In this document: piece after piece, positions 17,136-25,575 of the stretch
How positions within the stretch are numbered: the first letter of the stretch is position 1
How the letters are laid out: the number at the start of each line of letters is the position of its first letter
Assembly: GCF_000687915.1 (NCBI RefSeq)
Contig: NZ_JHZY01000004.1
Location: forward strand, 692,001 to 756,000
DNA from: Leeuwenhoekiella sp. MAR_2009_132
GTDB taxonomy: Bacteria; Bacteroidota; Bacteroidia; Flavobacteriales; Flavobacteriaceae
Direction: 5' to 3'
Length of the DNA: 64,000 nucleotides
Made by a program: the position numbers and the translations under genes
Notes under the pieces: generated by a model
Told to the model about the DNA's origin: nothing
The model's database searches: none
Seen by the model: the letters and a program-made list of their open reading frames with translations, nothing else

Positions 17136-18047
17136 TTAGATAATTCGGTTTATAACCAGATCAGTATCTATGAGAAGTATGCTAAATACACCAGACACGA
17201 TAATAAATTTTAAAATATTATGAAGCAAAACGTAGTGCATTTTAGCGCGAGACCACCAGAGCCAATACGAGAACATAAGCAATAGAGCTATACTCGCATA
17301 AAAGTAGTACCGCATAAGACCCACATCAAAATAATTTACTAATAAGAAAGTAGGCAGAATCGTTAGAATGATAAGAAGAGTTATGACCGCCTTTGTTGTT
17401 GGCTCACCGTAAACAATAGGTATGTTTCTATGTCCCAATGCAATATCACCCTTTATGTTTTCGAGATCTTTAATAAGCTCACGCATAATAATGATCAGAC
17501 CTAAAAAAGTAGCGTGCACAAAAATGACTTTTTCAAAATTACTGTAGTAAATAAATACCGCGAAAAAAGGAATTAAAGCAAGAGATGCAGAGGTAAGGTT
17601 GCCTAGAAAGAGTATTTTTTTAAGCTTGTGAGAATAAAACCAAATTCCAAAAATATACCCTGAAAAAAACAGCACCGCAAAAAAGGAAACTGAACTCGCA
17701 ACGACTATCGCTAGAAAGTTTAATATAAAATATAACGTGAGTATTTTATTCTGACTCACCATATGATCTAAACGCGTCTTTTGCGGACGATTAATTAAAT
17801 CTTTTTCGCTATCGTAAAAACTATTAATTATATAGCCTCCTGCAATAACTAATGCCGAAGCTGATACAATTGCAAATAAATTGAGATCGAGCAGAACTTC
17901 CCGAAGCGGAATATCTGGTGATAAAATAAATATAGATGCTAAATATTGTGCTAATACAATAATGAGAATATTATAACCCCGTACAACCGAAAACAAACTA
18001 AAAAACTTAAGAAGTAAAAGTTTGTTTCTTCTGCTTATACGAGACAT
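17136..18047 (-). CDS. UbiA-family prenyltransferase
   Basis: A 303-residue integral membrane protein with about eight helices. The two Asp-rich prenyl-diphosphate/Mg sites are visible: NSFYDSEKDLINRPQKT (about residues 70-86, the NDxxDxxxD equivalent) and DLENIKGD (about 194-201). Members in Flavobacteriia are often labelled geranylgeranylglycerol-phosphate geranylgeranyltransferase, but the acceptor cannot be read from sequence; menaquinone or other quinone prenylation is an alternative. It lies in an operon after mevalonate kinase and diphosphomevalonate decarboxylase, so isoprenoid use is clear. Confidence 0.82.
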   Translation of the reverse strand: MSRISRRNKLLLLKFFSLFSVVRGYNILIIVLAQYLASIFILSPDIPLREVLLDLNLFAIVSASALVIAGGYIINSFYDSEKDLINRPQKTRLDHMVSQNKILTLYFILNFLAIVVASSVSFFAVLFFSGYIFGIWFYSHKLKKILFLGNLTSASLALIPFFAVFIYYSNFEKVIFVHATFLGLIIIMRELIKDLENIKGDIALGHRNIPIVYGEPTTKAVITLLIILTILPTFLLVNYFDVGLMRYYFYASIALLLMFSYWLWWSRAKMHYVLLHNILKFIIVSGVFSILLIDTDLVINRII

Positions 18048-18071
18048 AACCTATATTTAAGTAGAAGTATT

Positions 18072-19010
18072 CTAGAAGTTGTAAACTACCTCTAGCTTGT
18101 GACCATCTAAGGCCTTTCGGGCTTTATCTATATCTTCGGTAAAACCTAAAATATAACCACCACCACCAGAACCGCAAAGCTTAAGGTAAAAATCGTTAGA
18201 CTCAATACCTTGCTTCCACAACTCGTGAAAACTTGCAGGAATCATAGGTTTAAAGTTTCCTAAGACAGTTTTTGATAATTGCTTTACGTTACTCAATAAA
18301 GACTTTACATCGCCTTTTAGAAAATCATCAACACAAGCATCTGTATGTTTTACAAATTGCGTTTTAAGCATTTTTCTAAAACCTTCCTGCTTCATATTTT
18401 CCATAAAAATATGCACCATAGGAGCTGTCTCACCTACAATACCACTATCTAAAAGAAAAACGGCGCCTTTACCATCTAAAGTCTGTGAAGGTATCCCTGC
18501 AGGCTCAATATCGTCTTTGCTGTTAATTAAAATAGGAAGACTTAAATAACTATTTAAAGGATCTAAACCTGATGATTTTCCGTGGAAAAAAGATTCCATT
18601 TGACCGAAAATTGATTTTAATTTCAGCAATTTATCTCGGGTAAGATTTTCTAGGATTGTAATTTTATCTAAGGCATATTTATCGTAAATAGAGGCTACTA
18701 AAGCACCACTACTTCCTACTCCGTAACCTTGTGGAATAGTACTGTCAAAATACATTCCTTCAGCCACATCGGCTTTTAATTCATCTATATTAAATTGAAC
18801 CAATTCTGGTTGTTCTGTCTGTAGTGTTTCTAAATAAACAGCAAAACGTCCTAAACTTGCATTTGATTTAATAGCCCCTTCGCCTGGGTTTTCATCTACT
18901 TTAAGAGCTCCATTATAGAAGTTATAAGGTATAGACAAGCCTTTAGAATTTTTGATAATTCCGTACTCACCAAACAGAAGAATTTTTGAATAAAATAAAG
19001 GTCCTTTCAT
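18072..19010 (-). CDS. Mevalonate kinase-like GHMP kinase
   Basis: A 312-residue GHMP-family kinase. The ATP-binding P-loop GYGVGSSGALVAS is near residues 94-106, the HGKSSGLDP motif (acidic catalytic region) near 143-151, and the C-terminal glycine-rich LCGSGGGGYILGF near 281-293. It phosphorylates mevalonate (or, less likely, phosphomevalonate) in the mevalonate route to isopentenyl diphosphate. Gene order MvaD - kinase - UbiA with 24-30-base gaps indicates one operon, though a -7 box inside the end of MvaD (19035-19042) may give it a separate transcript. Confidence 0.85.
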   Translation of the reverse strand: MKGPLFYSKILLFGEYGIIKNSKGLSIPYNFYNGALKVDENPGEGAIKSNASLGRFAVYLETLQTEQPELVQFNIDELKADVAEGMYFDSTIPQGYGVGSSGALVASIYDKYALDKITILENLTRDKLLKLKSIFGQMESFFHGKSSGLDPLNSYLSLPILINSKDDIEPAGIPSQTLDGKGAVFLLDSGIVGETAPMVHIFMENMKQEGFRKMLKTQFVKHTDACVDDFLKGDVKSLLSNVKQLSKTVLGNFKPMIPASFHELWKQGIESNDFYLKLCGSGGGGYILGFTEDIDKARKALDGHKLEVVYNF

Positions 19011-19034
19011 AGAATTATCCTAACTAATCAACAG

Positions 19035-19042
19035 CAAAGTTA
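19035..19042 (-). promoter_or_regulatory. Putative internal -7 box for mevalonate kinase
   Basis: Minus-strand TAACTTTG (TAnnTTTG), spanning the MvaD stop; predicted start near 19031, 21 bases before the kinase ATG. No -33 TTG at the normal distance. Confidence 0.4.
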
Positions 19043-20122
19043 CAACTTTATTGCTCCTATTCCCACACTATCAAAAATATACCGTTTATCCTGGCAATAC
19101 TCGCTAAGTGTAGATTTAATAAATTTTTGAACTTCCTCTTTATACATCTTCGGAAATAAAACGTGAACATTTGCTCCAGCATCTAGTGTAAAACATATCG
19201 GAATAAACGTTTCACGTCGATACTCCCAAATTTTCTCAATGATTTTTAAAGTATTAGGTTTCATCAATATAAAATAGGGTGTACTCGTCAACATCATTGC
19301 GTGTAAAGTAAGCGCTTCACTTTCTACCAGATGTATAAACGCATCTAAATCACCATTTTTTAATATAGTTATGAGTTTTGAAATATTCTCATTGGCTTGA
19401 TCAAATCTACTTGAAGCAAACGGGTGATTGTGCATTAAGTTATGCCCCACGGTGCTACTTACCTGCTTTTCTCCCTGATCAACTAATAAAATAGCATCTT
19501 GATAATCTTCAAAATTCTCATGTACCTCATACGGATATGAAATACCAAAAAGATCACTACTTCCTTTTACCTCTTGATGTTCTCCCCAAACGACCAGCGG
19601 CCCTTCTAGAGAACGACAGCCACTACCCGACCCTAATCTGGCGATAAAAGATGCTTTTTGAATAAAATACGTATCATTTATGGAAGGTTGCATTTCACGC
19701 TCCATTTCCATTAGACATAAGGCAATTGCACTTAAACCGCTGGCAGATGAAGCAATACCTGAACTATGCGGAAAACTATTTGATGTATCTATTACAAACG
19801 CATAATCTCTAATAAATGGCAAATAAGCAACAACTCGACTAAAGAACTGATGTATTTTAGCTTCGAAACCAGGCTTGTGTTTGCCATCTAACAGGACCTT
19901 TACTTCAAAATCTTCTTCAAAATTTTCCCGCTTCTCAAAATGCAATGTGGTCGTTGTTTTACACGTATTTAGTGTAAAACTTACAGAAGGATTTTTTGGA
20001 ATCTGTACACTCTGTTTTCCCCAGTATTTTACAAGAGCTATATTACTGGGAGATGCGTAACTCACAGATTTACTCGTAAGCGCCTGTGTGTATTCTGAAG
20101 GTAAGAATTTTGAAATAGTCAT
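19040..20122 (-). CDS. mvaD: Diphosphomevalonate decarboxylase
   Basis: A 360-residue GHMP-superfamily enzyme. The start at 20122 (MTISKFLPSEY) is preferred over a TTG at 20164 because a full promoter (20127-20155) lies between. Family motifs: ASPSNIALVKYWGK, NPSVSFTLN, the phosphate loop HSSGIASSASGLSA, and GSGSGCRSLEGPLVVWGEH. It converts diphosphomevalonate to isopentenyl diphosphate with ATP and CO2 release in the cytoplasm. The presence of this gene shows the organism uses the mevalonate pathway rather than, or in addition to, the DXP route, as usual in Flavobacteriaceae. Confidence 0.93.
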   Translation of the reverse strand: MTISKFLPSEYTQALTSKSVSYASPSNIALVKYWGKQSVQIPKNPSVSFTLNTCKTTTTLHFEKRENFEEDFEVKVLLDGKHKPGFEAKIHQFFSRVVAYLPFIRDYAFVIDTSNSFPHSSGIASSASGLSAIALCLMEMEREMQPSINDTYFIQKASFIARLGSGSGCRSLEGPLVVWGEHQEVKGSSDLFGISYPYEVHENFEDYQDAILLVDQGEKQVSSTVGHNLMHNHPFASSRFDQANENISKLITILKNGDLDAFIHLVESEALTLHAMMLTSTPYFILMKPNTLKIIEKIWEYRRETFIPICFTLDAGANVHVLFPKMYKEEVQKFIKSTLSEYCQDKRYIFDSVGIGAIKL

Positions 20123-20126
20123 AGCG

Positions 20127-20155
20127 CAAATATAAAACCTATAAAAACTTCTCAA
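20127..20155 (-). promoter_or_regulatory. Full Bacteroidota promoter of the mevalonate operon
   Basis: Minus strand: TTG (20153-20155), an 18-base spacer, then TATATTTG (20127-20134), matching the TTG-N17-23-TAnnTTTG consensus. The predicted start of transcription is 20122-20124, on or next to the ATG, so the mRNA is probably leaderless. Confidence 0.7.
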
Positions 20156-20227
20156 AGGGTTCAACTGCTTTTTTAAACAGAACGCACTAAGAAATAATTT
20201 TATAAATTAGTCTCAAGAAACATACCT

Positions 20228-20704
20228 ATGAATTCAAAGAAAATAAAACGTATTCTAATAGCAGTTTTTATTTGCCTTGCAGTAGGATTTATAGGTGCTG
20301 TAGCAACACAAAGTAGTGTAACAACGTGGTACCCTACATTAACAAAACCATTCTTTACTCCCCCTAACTGGCTATTTGCCCCAGTTTGGACAACACTGTA
20401 TATTCTAATGGGTATCGCAGCAGGTCTAGTCTGGGATGGTGGTTTTTATCACAAATGGGTAAAAACAGCTCTTTATCATTTTGGGTTTCAACTTCTGTTA
20501 AATGCGTTTTGGTCAATTATCTTTTTTGGGCTTCATCTTATAATGCCGGCTCTACTTGTTATTACCGCCCTGCTCATACTACTTCTATTTACCTATAAGT
20601 GGTTTAGGGTTGTAAATGTTAAAGCAGCCTTTTTACTCATACCTTATATAATATGGGTATGTTACGCCACTGCTTTAAATTTTGAAATATGGAGATTAAA
20701 TTAG
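20228..20704 (+). CDS. TspO/MBR family tryptophan-rich sensory protein
   Basis: A 158-residue membrane protein with five helices. The family signature W-Y-P-x-L-x-K-P-x-x-x-P-P-x-W is present (WYPTLTKPFFTPPNWLFAPVWTTLY) as is the C-terminal PYIIWVCYATALNFEIWRLN. TspO proteins bind porphyrins and other hydrophobic ligands; in bacteria they act in oxidative-stress and tetrapyrrole-linked regulation. The gene is divergent from mvaD and overlaps the stop of the convergent flavoprotein gene by four bases. Confidence 0.9.
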   Translation: MNSKKIKRILIAVFICLAVGFIGAVATQSSVTTWYPTLTKPFFTPPNWLFAPVWTTLYILMGIAAGLVWDGGFYHKWVKTALYHFGFQLLLNAFWSIIFFGLHLIMPALLVITALLILLLFTYKWFRVVNVKAAFLLIPYIIWVCYATALNFEIWRLN

Positions 20705-21957
20705 AGTTGTTTTGATAAAGCCTGAGCAGCAATATAACCACCCGTCCAGGCACTTTGAAAATTAAACCCTCCGGTTATGGCATCTATATCCAGAACCTCA
20801 CCTACAAAATACAACTTCTCAAATTGCTTACTTTGATAGGTTTTAAAATCTATCTCTTTTAGATTGACACCTCCTGCAGTAACAAACTCCTCTTTAAAAG
20901 TACTTTTCCCATTTACTTGGAAAATACCTTCAAGCAATTGATGTTCTAAATTCTGAAAATCATTTTTAGTAGCATCGGCCCATTTTTTATCGGGCTGTAT
21001 TGCTGAAGCTTCAACTAGACTTTGCCATAGTCTCTTTGGAAGGTCAAATGGAGACCATTTTGCGATAGTCTGTTTTGCTAACTTAATTTTAAAATCTGCC
21101 AACTGTTCTTTCAGTTCTTCAGATTCTAATTTTGGAAGCCAATTAACACGTATAAAGAATTTATATTCAAGTTCATTTAAAACACGCGCTCCCCAGGCTG
21201 AAAGTTTTAAGATTCCCGGGCCGCTCATACCCCAATGCGTTATCAGAATAGGACCTTCGCTATAAGACAAATCTGCCTCAGAAGCATTTGATAATTTTAT
21301 AGGCTTCTTAGCTCTATCTAATAAACTTACCCGCGCTAAGGCAGATAAGCCCGCTAATGTTTCAATACGTGAATCTTTAATATTGAATGTAAAAAGCGAA
21401 GGTACAGCAGACACAACCTTAACTCCTTTATTTTCAATAATATTCAACATTTTAGGATTGCTTCCGGTAGCTAAAACAACAGATTTAGATTTAAAGTTTT
21501 CGGTTTTACCTTGTACAAGCCATAGACCATCTACCTGCTCTACATCTACTATGGGACATTTAGTTTGAATAGTTATACCGTATATTTCGGCCTCCTTTAA
21601 AAAACAATCTATTATAGTCTGCGAGCTATCACTGGTGGGGAAAATTCTTCCGTCATCTTCAATCTTGAGTGATACGCCTCGCTCCTCAAACCAGGCCATC
21701 GTATCTCCCGTTAAAAAAGTATGAAAAGGCCCTAATAATTCTCGCTTTCCTCTGGGATAGTTATCTGTTAAAGGCCTGGGTTCAAATATAGAGTGTGTAA
21801 CATTACATCTCCCCCCACCCGAAATTTTAACTTTTTCAAGTACCTGAGCACCTCGTTCTACAATTAAGATAGATAGATTTGGATTTAATTTAGCAAGATT
21901 TATAGCTGTAAAAAAACCAGCAGCACCTCCGCCAATTATTATAGAATCATAGGTCAT
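20701..21957 (-). CDS. HI0933-family (BaiN-like) FAD-dependent oxidoreductase
   Basis: A 418-residue flavoprotein. It begins MTYDSIIIGGGAAGFFTAINLA, the FAD-binding Rossmann motif, and has KISGGGRCNVTHS, the hallmark of the HI0933/YhiN group, plus GGVNLKEIDF and a C-terminal TGGFNFQSAWTGGYIAA (second FAD contact). A TTG frame to 22005 is rejected because a -7 box lies at 21963-21970. The substrate of most members is unknown; some reduce steroids or other enones. It stands alone, with no obvious partner. Confidence 0.85.
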   Translation of the reverse strand: MTYDSIIIGGGAAGFFTAINLAKLNPNLSILIVERGAQVLEKVKISGGGRCNVTHSIFEPRPLTDNYPRGKRELLGPFHTFLTGDTMAWFEERGVSLKIEDDGRIFPTSDSSQTIIDCFLKEAEIYGITIQTKCPIVDVEQVDGLWLVQGKTENFKSKSVVLATGSNPKMLNIIENKGVKVVSAVPSLFTFNIKDSRIETLAGLSALARVSLLDRAKKPIKLSNASEADLSYSEGPILITHWGMSGPGILKLSAWGARVLNELEYKFFIRVNWLPKLESEELKEQLADFKIKLAKQTIAKWSPFDLPKRLWQSLVEASAIQPDKKWADATKNDFQNLEHQLLEGIFQVNGKSTFKEEFVTAGGVNLKEIDFKTYQSKQFEKLYFVGEVLDIDAITGGFNFQSAWTGGYIAAQALSKQL

Positions 21958-21962
21958 AACTG

Positions 21963-21970
21963 CAAAGATA
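21963..21970 (-). promoter_or_regulatory. -7 box of the HI0933-family gene
   Basis: Minus-strand TATCTTTG. The predicted transcript begins two or three bases before the ATG at 21957, implying a nearly leaderless mRNA and ruling out the longer start at 22005. Confidence 0.55.
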
Positions 21971-22029
21971 AATGTGTAAATAATAAGGTGATTGTATAAT
22001 CGCAAAAATCTTAGTATTCATTTTCATTT

Positions 22030-22044
22030 ACTTAATCGATTTAG
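22030..22044. promoter_or_regulatory. Putative LacI-type operator, copy 1
   Basis: ACTTAATCGATTTAG, a near-palindrome centred on TCGA. Exactly the same 15 bases occur in inverted orientation at 44792-44806, between the LacI-family gene and the GH32 gene. LacI-family sites are typically palindromes with a central CG, which fits. Confidence 0.65.
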
Positions 22045-22297
22045 GACACTCAATCTGACTATTTTCAGATTGAAAACGCGTCAAAAATGAATAATGTGAC
22101 GCATTTTAACCTAATAATTCAACCCTAACCCCTAATAATATCATTTAATTCTATAGAAGTTTAAAATTTATGTAGCAAATAAATTTAAAGTGCACAATAT
22201 AAGTAATAAGGTGTTTATTTATCTGCGTTGCACAATTGATAATTTTAAATCAAAATTTCATCAAATTATTAATCAATCAGCAATAAATTGCGAATAA

Positions 22298-22320
22298 GCG
22301 TAAAAAATACGCGTTTTTTT
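22298..22320 (+). terminator. Terminator-like hairpin in the susC leader (possible attenuator)
   Basis: GCGTA (22298-22302), a five-base A loop, TACGC (22308-22312) and then G followed by seven T. It lies 112 bases before the SusC start, so if transcription begins upstream it could stop or pause polymerase. The stem is short. Confidence 0.45.
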
Positions 22321-22431
22321 ACTACATCGATTTCGTAACTTAAACGTTGTAGTAGCCACTATTATTCATTTTTTTATATAAATTTAACAACCAGAATCTA
22401 TTAAAAACTAAAACAATTTAAAATTAATTTT

Positions 22432-25400
22432 ATGAAGCAATTTATACTTAGAAGTATGCTGTTTTGCGCTTCGCTATTACTGGCAGGTATAGCACAAGCA
22501 CAAACGGTATCGGGAACAGTATCTGAGCCAAATGGCCCGCTACCCGGCGCAAACGTTCTCGTTAAAGGAACAACAAATGGTACAACTACCGACTTTGACG
22601 GTAATTACACCATTAATAATGTAGCTGCAGGGAGCACCTTAATATTTAGCTACGTGGGCTTTTCAGCTAAAGAAGTTGCTGTAAATGGTAAATCAACTAT
22701 AAATGTTACTTTAGAAGAAGATGCCGCTGCATTGGAAGAAGTAGTTGTAATTGGTTATGGAACAACAACTGTTAAGGATGCAACAGGTTCTGTTTCTTCG
22801 GTAACCTCTGAAGACTTTCAGCAAGGGGTAATTCAATCACCAGAACAATTAATCCAGGGTAAAACTGCGGGTGTTCAAATTTCAGAATCTTCTGGTGAGC
22901 CTGGTGCAGGAATATCTGTACGTATTAGAGGTACTAACTCAATTCGTTCTGGTAACAACCCTTTATTTGTTATTGATGGCGTGCCATTAACTTCAGGAGG
23001 TGCTCCTGCTGGAACTGCTGGTTCAATAGGTGCTACAGCTGCCAGAAACCCACTAAGCTTTTTAAACCCTAATGATATTGAAAGTATTTCTATATTAAAA
23101 GATGCATCTGCTACAGCTATTTATGGTTCTCGTGGAGCAAACGGGGTTATTATCATTCAAACTAAAGGAGGTAGAGGTGCAAGCGAAGGCAGATTTGAAT
23201 TTAATACTTCAACAAGTTTTTCTACTCCTTCTACACGTTATGACTTATTAGAGCGAGAGGGTTTTCTAGATGCTATCGCTAGTGTAGGTGGAAATAGAAG
23301 CCTTGCTGATTTTGGAGCAAATTCTGATTTTCAAGACGTGTATACACGTAGTACATTCTCTACTAAAAACGACTTAAGCTATGCTAAGAGCTATGGTTCT
23401 GGTAATGTGAGAGCTTCTATTAGCTATGGAGATACAAAAGGTATTGTAGAAAACACCTCTCAAGAGCGTATTACAGGAAGATTAAATATTACACAACGCT
23501 TTTTTGATGATAAATTAACAGTAAGTGGTCAAGCAACATTATCTCGCGTAAATGATGAGTTTACACTTATATCTGGTAGTGCAGGTTCAACAGGAGATTT
23601 AATTGGGGCGTCAATTACCGCTAACCCTACTTTTCCTGTAAATCCTACATTTGACCCAGGCTCAAACATTTTAAATCCAGCTAACTTATTAGCTAATTTT
23701 GAAGGATTATCAGAAACCGACAGATTTTTAGCGAATATTTCTGCTGATTATGAAATAGTGGAAGGTCTAAATGCTAAAGTAACTTATGGTTATGATAGAG
23801 TACAAGCTGAGACGACTTCTATAGTTGCTCCTTCTATTTTAGGATTTAATGGCTCAAGTAATATTGGACGTGGTTATTATTCTGCTAACAACCAAGACAA
23901 CCAATTATTTGAAGCAACATTAAGCTATAAAAAAGTATTCGGCAATGTTGCTATAGACCTTGTTGGTGGATATTCATACCAAGAATTTGCAAGAGATGGA
24001 TTTGGCTCTGAAGGTGCAGGATTCTCTACAAATAATATGGGACAGATTGCAAATCAAGTTAAATCTACTTATAATACTATTACTGGTCTCGTAGGTGAAA
24101 AAAATGTAATTTTTGGTTACGGTAATGATGGTTCGTATTTAAATAGAATCACATTTCCCGGTTTTGATAATGAAGGCACTTTACCTGCCTTTGATAAAAT
24201 TATCCCTGCATTTGTACTTAATAATAATTATGATAATACAGACGAATTACAGTCTTATTTTGCAAGAGCTAATATTACATTATTTGATAAATTCCTATTA
24301 ACAGGAACATTTAGAGCAGATGGTTCTTCAACTTTTGGTCAAAATGAACGTTATGGATATTTTCCTTCTGGAGCATTTGCTTGGCAGTTACATAAAGAAG
24401 ATTTTATACCAGAAACTTTTTCTACTTTAAAACTACGTTTAGCTGCAGGTACAGTAGGTAGCCAAGAAGGTTTAGGCTATGGTCTATTTATTCAAAGAGA
24501 AATTCTAGGAGGTAGTGGAATAAGCAACGATCTGAATGTTTTACCAAGACCTGGGACTTCAATCGTAGGTGGTTTCCCAAACCCAGATTTAAAATGGGAG
24601 TCTACAACAGATTTAAACGTGGGTCTTGACTTCGGTTTTAATAATGATCGTTTAAATGGTACTATTAACGTATACCGCAAGGAAACAAAAGATTTATTGT
24701 TAACTACTGAATTAGCTGCACCAGGATCTGGTACAATTTTCAGAAACTTACCTGATGGATCTATCGTTAACTCAGGAGTTGAATTTGCTATTGACTATGG
24801 ATTTATAGAAACTGATGATTGGGATTTCTCGGGTAACTTCAACATCTCATACAACAGTAATGAGGTAAAAGATGTCCCAGTACCTATTAATGCAGGACCA
24901 ATTAATGGTAACGGATTAACAAACGCCTTTGCACAAAGACTTCAAGCGGGACAACCTCTATTTTCTTACTATATGGCAGAATTTACTGGTTTTGATGCAG
25001 ATGGTAATCCTACTTATTTTGACTTTGACGGAAACGGTGTAGGAGACCCTGATTCAGATAAATTTTTCTTAGGAAAAGATGCTGTACCCGATGTTAACGC
25101 AGGTTTATCCCTAAATGCACGTTATAAAAACTTTGATGTATCTACCTATTTGACAGGGCAATTTGGTTTTTACGTTTACAATGCTACAGCAAATGCTTTC
25201 TTTACAAAAAGTGCATTGTTAATACAAAAGAATGTTACTCAAGATGTTCCAGGAACCACAGAAAATCCTGGGTCTACTGTTGCAGTTTCTTCAAGGTTTT
25301 TAGAGAAAGGAGATTTTGTAAGACTACAAACCGTTTCATTTGGATATAATATTCCTGTAAGAGAAGATGGTATATTTAATTCTTTACGCTTTTCATTAAC

Positions 25401-25563
25401 TGGACAAAATCTACTTTTATTGAGTGGCTATAGTGGATTAGATCCTGAGATTTCAGTGAGTACAGGTAACTTAAATGCTTCTGCAATACCAACTGCGGGA
25501 ATTGATTATGCCGCTTATCCAAGACCACTGACGGTTACTTTTGGTGTAAATGCAACATTTTAA
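22432..25563 (+). CDS. SusC/RagA-type TonB-linked outer-membrane transporter
   Basis: A 1043-residue protein. Signal peptide to about AQAQ (residue 24), a carboxypeptidase-D-regulatory-like domain (VSGTVSEPNGPLPGANVLVKGT...GTTTDFDGNYTI, about 25-100), a plug domain (IQGKTAGVQISESSGEPGAGISVRIRG is split here by family practice; DASATAIYGSRGANGVIIIQTKGG near 223-246), and a long beta-barrel ending in aromatic residues (FGVNATF). SusC proteins move oligosaccharides or peptides across the outer membrane with energy from TonB. The SusD gene follows after 12 bases. The substrate is unknown, but the shared operator upstream links it to the GH32/GH65 sugar locus. Confidence 0.93.
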   Translation: MKQFILRSMLFCASLLLAGIAQAQTVSGTVSEPNGPLPGANVLVKGTTNGTTTDFDGNYTINNVAAGSTLIFSYVGFSAKEVAVNGKSTINVTLEEDAAALEEVVVIGYGTTTVKDATGSVSSVTSEDFQQGVIQSPEQLIQGKTAGVQISESSGEPGAGISVRIRGTNSIRSGNNPLFVIDGVPLTSGGAPAGTAGSIGATAARNPLSFLNPNDIESISILKDASATAIYGSRGANGVIIIQTKGGRGASEGRFEFNTSTSFSTPSTRYDLLEREGFLDAIASVGGNRSLADFGANSDFQDVYTRSTFSTKNDLSYAKSYGSGNVRASISYGDTKGIVENTSQERITGRLNITQRFFDDKLTVSGQATLSRVNDEFTLISGSAGSTGDLIGASITANPTFPVNPTFDPGSNILNPANLLANFEGLSETDRFLANISADYEIVEGLNAKVTYGYDRVQAETTSIVAPSILGFNGSSNIGRGYYSANNQDNQLFEATLSYKKVFGNVAIDLVGGYSYQEFARDGFGSEGAGFSTNNMGQIANQVKSTYNTITGLVGEKNVIFGYGNDGSYLNRITFPGFDNEGTLPAFDKIIPAFVLNNNYDNTDELQSYFARANITLFDKFLLTGTFRADGSSTFGQNERYGYFPSGAFAWQLHKEDFIPETFSTLKLRLAAGTVGSQEGLGYGLFIQREILGGSGISNDLNVLPRPGTSIVGGFPNPDLKWESTTDLNVGLDFGFNNDRLNGTINVYRKETKDLLLTTELAAPGSGTIFRNLPDGSIVNSGVEFAIDYGFIETDDWDFSGNFNISYNSNEVKDVPVPINAGPINGNGLTNAFAQRLQAGQPLFSYYMAEFTGFDADGNPTYFDFDGNGVGDPDSDKFFLGKDAVPDVNAGLSLNARYKNFDVSTYLTGQFGFYVYNATANAFFTKSALLIQKNVTQDVPGTTENPGSTVAVSSRFLEKGDFVRLQTVSFGYNIPVREDGIFNSLRFSLTGQNLLLLSGYSGLDPEISVSTGNLNASAIPTAGIDYAAYPRPLTVTFGVNATF

Positions 25564-25575
25564 AAAAAAAGTATT

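Larger units (their letters stand above)
22006..22431 (+). other. 426-base structured leader/regulatory region of the SusC operon
   Basis: No ORF. In order it holds: a 15-base palindromic operator (22030-22044); a perfect 9-bp inverted repeat (22050-22058 with 22065-22073); a 6-bp inverted repeat (22078-22083 with 22097-22102); the direct repeat TGCACAAT at 22191-22198 and 22229-22236; a small hairpin (22280-22291); a terminator-like hairpin with a T run (22298-22320); and a 7-bp inverted repeat (22320-22326 with 22348-22354). I did not find a convincing TAnnTTTG box. The arrangement suggests repressor binding plus control in the 5' leader. Confidence 0.65.
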
